Part shown: piece after piece, positions 55,474-64,000 of the stretch | Layout: each line of letters opens with the position of its first letter | Position numbering within the stretch: the first letter of the stretch is position 1 | Translations under genes and position numbers: made by a program | Notes under the pieces: generated by a model | The model's database searches: none | Told to the model about the DNA's origin: nothing | Seen by the model: the letters and a program-made list of their open reading frames with translations, nothing else | Assembly (NCBI RefSeq): GCF_007859855.1 | Contig: NZ_SJPK01000004.1 | Span: 186,001-250,000, forward strand | DNA length: 64,000 bases | Direction: 5' to 3' | From: Allorhodopirellula solitaria | GTDB taxonomy: Bacteria; Planctomycetota; Planctomycetia; Pirellulales; Pirellulaceae

Positions 55474-56988
55474 CTAGCGGCGCGTCGTCGTTGGTTGGGC
55501 GGCCAACTGCATATGTCCAAAGAGCGTCTGGTCTCGGCGAACGATGTAGAATTTCGCGTTGGGGCCTTGGCGGATCTCAGGGTGCTGCAAGATCTCGGCG
55601 AGATCCCCGAGACTGGACGTTTGCCATGAGTGGATGCCCAACAGCACGTCTCCGCTACGGAGACTCTGTTGGTCGGCAGCCGAACCCGGCCGCACGTCGG
55701 TGATCAACAGACCACCACGGTAACTGGTCTTCAACTGGCTATTCATCCGCCGGGTGAATGCATCCCCGGCGGGTCGCACCGCGACGCCGATGACCTGCCA
55801 CGCTAAGCTGGCGATGGGATCCGCGGAGGCCGCTGTTGCCGGCAACGTGGCGACGAAGGTCTCGTACGTTTCCTCATCTCGCTGGAACTCCATCCGAAGT
55901 TTCTGGCCCGGTTCGGCGTCCAGGACTGCGAGGGCGTACTGCAGCTCGGTGTCGATATTGTCTTCATTGATCTTCATGATCCGGTCGCCTGTTTGGAGAC
56001 CACCGAGCTGAGCCGAGCCGCCCTTGCTCAGCCCCACGATCCGTAATCCACCATCCTGTTCGCTCGTCCCGTTCATGCCGATGACGAAGCGGCGGTCGTT
56101 GTGACGGCTGACCATCTCGGTGACCGTATCGAGGACTTGATCGATGGGAATGGCAAACGCTATCTGCTGGGCACCCACCCGCACCGCCACATTCAAGCCG
56201 ATCATTTCGCCATCAATGTTCAACAGCGGTCCGCCCGAGTTGCCCGGGTTGATCCCGGCACTGGTTTGAATCAAGTCGCGATAACTCTGGGTCTCATTGA
56301 CCGGGATATCACGGTGCAAAGCGCTGACAATTCCCACGGTACTCGTATGCACATAGCCGAACGCATTGCCGATCGCGATGACTGGCTCGCCAACCATCAG
56401 GTCGTTGCTATGCCCCCGCGGGATCGTTGGAAACGGCCCCGATCCGCGCAGTTTCACGAGCGCCAAGTCGCTGGCGGGATCCGAGACAACGAGGTCCGCC
56501 GTCGTCGTCGATCCGTCCTGCAGGGTCACGTTGATTTCGAAAACGTCTTCGACGACGTGATAGTTCGTGACAACGTATCCGCGGGGATCGATCACGACCC
56601 CCGTGCCCATCCCGTTGACTTGGCGGGCGACATCCGGTGCCGCTCCCCCGATCGACGAAACCGCTTGGCGGACGGTTTTATGACCGTGCAGATTCACTAC
56701 CGAGGGCGAGGCCCGGCGGATCGCGGCCACCGTCGGCGTTTCACGATTGGAGCGACGGCTGCTCGCAGCCGAGCTGCTCGCGACGGTGTCTTGGTACCGG
56801 GCCGAGGCCGACCGCACATCCGCTGCCGCGACCGATCCGGTACTGAGAGCGGCCCCCAGGGCGATGCCGATGGCCGCCAAACCGACCGTAGCGGCGGCCC
56901 GCGGGGAACGCGTTGGCGATCCCATGCGAAAAACGCCAGCGGCCGAGACAGCCCGGCGGGAAAGGGTATTGAGTCGATAGAAATTCAT
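55474..56988 (-). CDS. HtrA/DegP-like serine protease with PDZ domains
   Basis: A 504-residue exported trypsin-fold protease. The N-terminus (MNFYRLNTLSRRAVSAAGVF, then RAAATVGLAAIGIALGAALS) is a long signal or membrane anchor. The catalytic triad is visible: His in GYVVTNYHVVEDVF, Asp in VVSDPASDLALVKLRG, Ser in SAGINPGNSGGPLLNIDG. Two PDZ regions follow (GLRIVGLSKGGSAQLGGLQT; GLLITDVRPGSAADQQSLRS). HtrA proteins degrade or refold damaged envelope proteins. I use ATG 56988 with GGGG 6-9 nt upstream; an ATG at 57060 is in frame. The palindrome array lies immediately downstream. The gene is divergent from the small membrane protein at 57350. Confidence 0.93.
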   Translation of the reverse strand: MNFYRLNTLSRRAVSAAGVFRMGSPTRSPRAAATVGLAAIGIALGAALSTGSVAAADVRSASARYQDTVASSSAASSRRSNRETPTVAAIRRASPSVVNLHGHKTVRQAVSSIGGAAPDVARQVNGMGTGVVIDPRGYVVTNYHVVEDVFEINVTLQDGSTTTADLVVSDPASDLALVKLRGSGPFPTIPRGHSNDLMVGEPVIAIGNAFGYVHTSTVGIVSALHRDIPVNETQSYRDLIQTSAGINPGNSGGPLLNIDGEMIGLNVAVRVGAQQIAFAIPIDQVLDTVTEMVSRHNDRRFVIGMNGTSEQDGGLRIVGLSKGGSAQLGGLQTGDRIMKINEDNIDTELQYALAVLDAEPGQKLRMEFQRDEETYETFVATLPATAASADPIASLAWQVIGVAVRPAGDAFTRRMNSQLKTSYRGGLLITDVRPGSAADQQSLRSGDVLLGIHSWQTSSLGDLAEILQHPEIRQGPNAKFYIVRRDQTLFGHMQLAAQPTTTRR

Positions 56989-57349
56989 GCAATCCCCGCG
57001 TCCAAACCGAGCCGACCGTAACCACCCGAAGCCGTGTACTAGCCGGAGTGACCGGCACAAGGGTTAGCATCGGACAAACGGCTCAGATCGCTTGATCACG
57101 CATCATCCACCCCGCAAGGTTTACCACGCCCCACGCGGTGGCCAGCCTGGGGGCAATGGGACGCGGAGGCAAACAATGCCGGTTGCGTCGACCGGATTGC
57201 CCGGACGCTGGCCCGCCCCACAGACTCTGCCCTACAGGAAACGCCTCTGAGCGGTTACAACATGCGATTCCTCACCGGGAGCATGGGCGGACTCACTTCG
57301 CACAATGCCCCGCAATTAGCAATCGTTCTGAGTACCCCAGTTCAACGTG
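56989..57349. other. 361-bp divergent intergenic region
   Basis: Between the HtrA-like gene and the 57350 gene. It should hold both promoters, but I see no convincing -10/-35 pair, palindrome or small gene. Confidence 0.45.
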
Positions 57350-57898
57350 ATGGCGAGAATCGGAATCGTTTTCGGGCTGGTGCTATTTGGGTTGACCATC
57401 GTCGGCCTTAGCGTGACCACCCAAAAGAGCTACACGCAGTTTGTACCGATGATGTTCGGTATCCCACTGCTATTTTGCGGGGTGGTGTCGTTGAATCCCC
57501 ACCGGCGGGGAGACGCCGTGTTCGCTGCCATGATCCTGGCGGGTGTGGGCATGGCAATCGGTTTGGTGCGTACGATCGTACTCGCAGTGCCCTGGCTAAC
57601 GGGCGGCGAGGTCAACGAGCTGTCACTGGAACTGGTCGCAGGGATGACGGCTGTCTGTTGTCTTTTCGTGATCATTGCCGAGCGTTGGCGGCGCCGCCGA
57701 AAAGCTGAGAAAGTGCGTGTCGAGAAGGCACGGCGGCAAGCCGCGGCGCAGCCCAGCAGCCCCTTGGCGGTGAACCCAGCGATCGTCGATCCCGTCACTC
57801 CTGCACCGAGTGACAGCGAAAACCCGTATCAGACGCCCGCAATGTTGAACGAGACCTCCCGAACGCCCACTCCCACGATCGACGATCCTACGAAATGA
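57350..57898 (+). CDS. small polytopic membrane protein of unknown function
   Basis: A 182-residue protein. Three hydrophobic helices are visible: GIVFGLVLFGLTIVGLSV, FVPMMFGIPLLFCGVVSL and AAMILAGVGMAIGLVRTIVL, with a fourth near LVAGMTAVCCLFVIIAE. An Arg/Lys-rich helix (RWRRRRKAEKVRVEKARRQ) and a Pro/Thr-rich cytoplasmic tail follow, with NPYQTP, a motif common at the ends of planctomycete membrane proteins. Start ATG 57350; the preceding GTG could also serve. The stop TGA overlaps the ATG of cimA (ATGA), so the two are translationally coupled. Confidence 0.75.
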   Translation: MARIGIVFGLVLFGLTIVGLSVTTQKSYTQFVPMMFGIPLLFCGVVSLNPHRRGDAVFAAMILAGVGMAIGLVRTIVLAVPWLTGGEVNELSLELVAGMTAVCCLFVIIAERWRRRRKAEKVRVEKARRQAAAQPSSPLAVNPAIVDPVTPAPSDSENPYQTPAMLNETSRTPTPTIDDPTK

Positions 57899-59517
57899 CC
57901 TCCTCTGCCTCTCCCAACGTGCCGGCGCCTACTTCCTCGGACGCCTCTCGTACGCCGATTGCCATCTATGACACGACGCTGCGGGACGGTTCCCAAGGCG
58001 AAGGTGTGAGCTTTTCCCTGCAGGACAAACTGAACATTGCCGAGCGTTTGGCTGAGATCGGCATCGATTTTGTCGAGGGCGGGTACCCCCTGTCCAACGA
58101 AAAGGACGTGGCGTTTTTCCAGCAGGCGCGAAACCTCGATCTGGGCAATACCCAGCTCTGCGCCTTCGGCATGACGCGGCGGCGGCGTATGAAAGCCGAA
58201 GACGACCCCGGCATGCAGGCACTCGTTGCCGCCGAGACCCCCTGCTGCACGATGGTCGGCAAAACGTGGGACTATCACGCCACCGAAGTGCTCGGCGCAA
58301 CCCTCGATGAAAACCTCGCGATGATCGGCGAGAGCGTCGAATACTTGGCCCGGCACCGGCAAGTGCTCTACGACGCCGAACACTTCTTTGACGGATACAA
58401 AGCCAACCCGGCGTATGCGATCGAGACCCTGCGTGCGGCCGCTGCCGCCGGGGCGCAGTGGTTGGTGATGTGCGATACCAACGGGGGCACCCTGCCCGAA
58501 GAGATCACGGCGATCTCAGCCGCCGCTCGTGAAGGGCTCGCTGATTTCAACGTCGAGTTCGGAATTCATTGCCACAACGACTGCGAACTCGCCGTCGCCA
58601 ATTCGCTGGCGGCCGTCGACGCCGGCGCCTTGCAGGTGCAGGGCACGATCAACGGCATCGGAGAACGCTGCGGGAACGTTGACCTGATCGCGGTGATCGC
58701 CAACCTCGGTCTCAAAAAGAAGAACTATGAGGTGCTCGGCGACCGGCCACTGACCTCGCTCACCGAACTGAGCCGGTTTGTCTACGAGACGGCAAACCTG
58801 CAGTGGCGGGGTGGGCAACCTTTCGTCGGTCAAAGCGCCTTTGCTCATAAGGGCGGCATGCATGTTCACGCCATCAATAAAGCGGCCAAGACCTACGAAC
58901 ACATCGACCCCGTGCTCGTCGGCAACGAACGTCGGATTCTCGTCAGCGAACTATCCGGCCGTAGCAACATCGAAGCGATCGCGGGCAAGCACAACCTTGG
59001 TGACGACAAGGAACTGATGAACCAGATCTTGGCCGAGGTCGTGCGGCTTGAGAATCAAGGATTCCAGTTTGAATCGGCAACCGCTTCCTTCGATCTGCTC
59101 ATCAAACGCGTCAGCGGCAAGTTTGAGCCCCATTTTGAAACCATCAAGTATCGCGTCGTCGCCGGTAACCGAGACGTCACTCACGATGGTTCCTTCGCCG
59201 AAGCCATCATCAAACTGAAAGTGGGCGACACGCTGTGGTTCGACGCCGCCGAAGGGCACGGCCCCGTCAACGCGCTCGACGCGGGACTTCGCAAAGCTCT
59301 CACCGGTGCCTACCCACAACTCAGCGAGATCAGCCTGATCGATTACAAAGTCCGCGTGGTTGATTCCGCAGCCGGGACTGCGGCATCGATTCGAGTGAAC
59401 ATCGAAAGTACCGATGGAAAAGAAACGTGGGGCACCATCGGCGTCAGCGACAATATCATTGAAGCGAGCTGGCAGGCGCTCGTCGATAGCGTCGAATACA
59501 AACTGCACCAAGAATAG
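57895..59517 (+). CDS. cimA: (R)-citramalate synthase
   Basis: CimA condenses pyruvate and acetyl-CoA to citramalate, a threonine-independent entry to isoleucine. The 540-residue product has the HMGL-like barrel (AIYDTTLRDGSQGEGVSFSL with metal-binding Asp, FVEGGYPLSNEKD, and IHCHNDCELAVANSLAAVDA with metal His). NGIGERCGNVDL and the C-terminal LeuA-type regulatory domain complete it. Length, the FGMTRRRRMKAEDDPGMQAL segment and KTWDYHATEVLG match the citramalate branch rather than isopropylmalate or homocitrate synthase. The gene overlaps its upstream neighbour by 4 bp and is followed 44 bp later by valS. Confidence 0.93.
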   Translation: MTSSASPNVPAPTSSDASRTPIAIYDTTLRDGSQGEGVSFSLQDKLNIAERLAEIGIDFVEGGYPLSNEKDVAFFQQARNLDLGNTQLCAFGMTRRRRMKAEDDPGMQALVAAETPCCTMVGKTWDYHATEVLGATLDENLAMIGESVEYLARHRQVLYDAEHFFDGYKANPAYAIETLRAAAAAGAQWLVMCDTNGGTLPEEITAISAAAREGLADFNVEFGIHCHNDCELAVANSLAAVDAGALQVQGTINGIGERCGNVDLIAVIANLGLKKKNYEVLGDRPLTSLTELSRFVYETANLQWRGGQPFVGQSAFAHKGGMHVHAINKAAKTYEHIDPVLVGNERRILVSELSGRSNIEAIAGKHNLGDDKELMNQILAEVVRLENQGFQFESATASFDLLIKRVSGKFEPHFETIKYRVVAGNRDVTHDGSFAEAIIKLKVGDTLWFDAAEGHGPVNALDAGLRKALTGAYPQLSEISLIDYKVRVVDSAAGTAASIRVNIESTDGKETWGTIGVSDNIIEASWQALVDSVEYKLHQE

Positions 59518-59561
59518 ATGACAATCCAAGAACCCATCCCTCTGAACCCTTCCTTTGACCT

Positions 59562-62651
<3,090 letters not shown>

Positions 62652-62677
62652 GCACCAGCGAAACAACAGAACGCGCA

Positions 62678-62993
62678 GTGGATGAGGCGACGAGCTGCCA
62701 GTTACCCACAATTTTGCTCCCCCGTGTGCTTGTCACACGGGAAGCGACGTTTTGAAATTAGAAAACCGCGGCATCAACACGCGTTCCCCTGTCAGCTTGT
62801 CTGACAGGACACCAAGCCGACAAACTTTGCTCTCATGCGGGGCAAGCCCGCACGGGATCGGGGTGAATGCTCCATCTTTATCTAATCACAAAACGGAGAT
62901 TCCTGTCAGACAAGCTGACAGGGGATCTGGTTTAATGGGTAATCAACAGCAGGCGACGAGTTCTGTCTTTCGGGACTCGTCGCCTCGTCCACT
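62678..62993. repeat. hairpin cluster with constant CTTGT/CTTGC loops, bounded by an 18-bp inverted repeat
   Basis: The outer arms 62678-62695 and 62976-62993 are inverted repeats (17 of 18 bases) reading AGTGGAYGAGGCGACGAG. Inside are four hairpins. At ~62722 the stem is CCCGTGTG/CACACGGG with loop CTTGT. At 62786-62809 the stem is CCTGTCAG/CTGACAGG with loop CTTGT. At ~62836-62852 (minus strand) the stem is TGCGGG/CCCGCA with loop CTTGC. At 62901-62924 the 24-bp unit of 62786 recurs as an exact reverse complement. The right end also forms GGCGACGAGT/ACTCGTCGCC (62952-62984). Thus the stems differ but stay paired, while the loop is constant. The 433-bp gap between valS and mobA contains no gene. 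Confidence 0.8.
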
Positions 62994-63084
62994 ACATTCA
63001 GCGCGGATTATTGATTCGCGGTTGTAAAGCGTCGCGTGGTCATTCAGTAGCGCCCATTATCGCTCGGATCCATTGTTGAAAACC

Positions 63085-63675
63085 ATGTCTCGCACTCCTC
63101 TTCTCGGCACCGTGCTCGCGGGCGGACGCTCAACGCGGATGGGACGATGCAAAGCTGACTTGCCGCACGCTTCGGGCGGCAGTTTTCTCGACCATGCGAT
63201 TGCTCAACTCTCCGCTTGCTGTGATCACGTTGCTTGCTCGCTCGCCGCTGATCCAGCGGCGGCACCTTTACCAAATGGCGTTCACACCATTGTCGATGCC
63301 GCAGCCGACCGTGGGCCTGCCCAGGGCGTCTGCCAAGCGGTCGGCTTGGCGAAGTCACTTCGCTGCACCGGGGTGCTAATCACTCCGGTTGACTTGCCCG
63401 CCCTCACCTCCGAGCATCTACAACGGTTGATCATCGCTGCGGAGCGTTCGCACGATCAAGTCATCGCAGCGATTTCCGACGACGCGGCGGCTACTAAGCG
63501 TTTACAACCGCTCGTGGCGATCTACCCCGTGTCGCTACAGGGTGAGCTAAACTCACTCGCCCACTCGACGCACCGCAGCCTGTATCGATTCCTCTCGGGG
63601 GTGGACTGCCTCACAGTCGAACTCCCAACCGCTGTACTGCACAACGTCAATTCTCCGCACGATTTGCTCCCATGA
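63085..63675 (+). CDS. mobA: molybdenum cofactor guanylyltransferase (MobA-like NTP transferase)
   Basis: A 196-residue nucleotidyltransferase that would attach GMP to molybdopterin. The N-terminal GTVLAGGRSTRMGRCKADLP is the signature LAGGxSxRMGxxK loop. DLPALTSEHLQRLI is the metal-binding motif, and RLQPLVAIYPVSLQGELN is the typical C-terminal block. Start ATG 63085 is used; a TTG at 63073 is also in frame. The stop overlaps the moeA start (ATGA), so the two are coupled in a Mo-cofactor operon, which supports this call over MocA-type cytidylyltransferases. Confidence 0.9.
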   Translation: MSRTPLLGTVLAGGRSTRMGRCKADLPHASGGSFLDHAIAQLSACCDHVACSLAADPAAAPLPNGVHTIVDAAADRGPAQGVCQAVGLAKSLRCTGVLITPVDLPALTSEHLQRLIIAAERSHDQVIAAISDDAAATKRLQPLVAIYPVSLQGELNSLAHSTHRSLYRFLSGVDCLTVELPTAVLHNVNSPHDLLP

Positions 63676-64000
63676 CTGAACATGCATTCGATCGGCTCGA
63701 CGACGCCATCGCCGCGCTCGCCCGTCCACTCACCGCCGTCGAGATCGAGCCCGACTGCCGCGATTACCTTGGTCGCGTACTGGCAGAACCGATTCGTTCG
63801 GATCGTGACCATCCTGCCGCAGACGTCTCCGCCATGGACGGCTACGCGGTGGCGTTGCCGGACCGAGACCGTACCAGTGAGCTCGATCGGGAAGAGGAAG
63901 TCACTGTCACGGCGGAGAGCATCCCGGGATCGCCGCCACCCGCCTTTTCGGCGACTGGGGTCATCCGCATCTTCACCGGTGGTATCGTTCCGGCAGGTTG
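63672..64000 (+). CDS. moeA: molybdopterin molybdotransferase MoeA, N-terminal part (runs off right edge)
   Basis: The first 109 codons of a plus-strand gene. The product begins MTEHAFDRLDDAIAALARPL and shows the MoeA signatures LGRVLAEPIRSDRDHPAADV, SAMDGYAV and VIRIFTGGIVPAG. MoeA inserts molybdate into adenylylated molybdopterin. It overlaps mobA by 4 bp (ATGA). The C-terminal domains are outside the window. Confidence 0.92.
   Translation, partial: MTEHAFDRLDDAIAALARPLTAVEIEPDCRDYLGRVLAEPIRSDRDHPAADVSAMDGYAVALPDRDRTSELDREEEVTVTAESIPGSPPPAFSATGVIRIFTGGIVPAG

Overview
The window looks like chromosome of a planctomycete, most likely a Rhodopirellula-like member of the Pirellulaceae. The evidence is protein content: a DUF1501 protein paired with a PSD1 (DUF1549/DUF1553) cytochrome protein, several single-CxxCH 'planctomycete cytochrome' proteins, a sulfatase, a Tat-exported Gfo/Idh/MocA oxidoreductase, a 'pepcterm' CAAX-protease relative, a Lys-rich H1-like protein, and a GC-rich sequence full of short intergenic palindromes. 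I see no rRNA, tRNA, CRISPR array, phage or complete insertion sequence.

Layout. 1-5.6 kb: a divergently arranged tripartite efflux system (TolC-type lipoprotein running off the left edge, membrane-fusion protein, RND pump). 5.9-8.9 kb: exo/endonuclease/phosphatase-fold membrane protein, CPBP protease, secreted alpha/beta hydrolase. 9.1-11.6 kb: an orphan RbsA-like double ATPase next to trpC. 12-14 kb: a one-haem-site exported protein divergent from an Rrf2 regulator. 14-22.9 kb: a minus-strand run guaA, Uma2, ettA, a Lys-rich H1-like protein and a 1433-residue protein of unknown function. 23-30.8 kb: a two-CxxCH exported protein, then galK, a secreted esterase, a Gfo/Idh/MocA protein and a convergent sulfatase, which reads as a polysaccharide-use neighbourhood. 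31-38.2 kb: a small conserved protein, ComEC, a TlpA-like thioredoxin and a DsbD-like electron transporter. 38.2-41 kb: a phosphotransferase, a cold-shock protein and an intergenic miniature transposon. 41-50 kb: three large planctomycete exported proteins (PVC haem-binding/HEAT protein, DUF1501, PSD1) with a 51-residue membrane peptide between them, then pgk. 51-57 kb: two exported proteins whose stop codons overlap, a dense palindrome array, and an HtrA-like protease. 57.3-64 kb: a small membrane protein overlapping cimA, valS, a hairpin cluster, mobA and the start of moeA.

Genes that probably work together: the efflux trio; galK, esterase, oxidoreductase and sulfatase in carbohydrate use; DUF1501 with PSD1; ComEC with the nearby thiol-disulfide proteins; mobA with moeA (overlapping ATGA). 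The most unusual signals are a 319-bp MITE with perfect 24-bp ends and an 8-bp direct repeat (40526-40860), two palindrome clusters (54784-55231 and 62678-62993), the second with varying stems around a constant CTTGT/CTTGC loop, the H1-like/1433-residue gene pair, and a valyl-tRNA synthetase with a changed KMSKS motif and a Cys4 zinc ribbon. All functions are inferred by reading; no database search was run.
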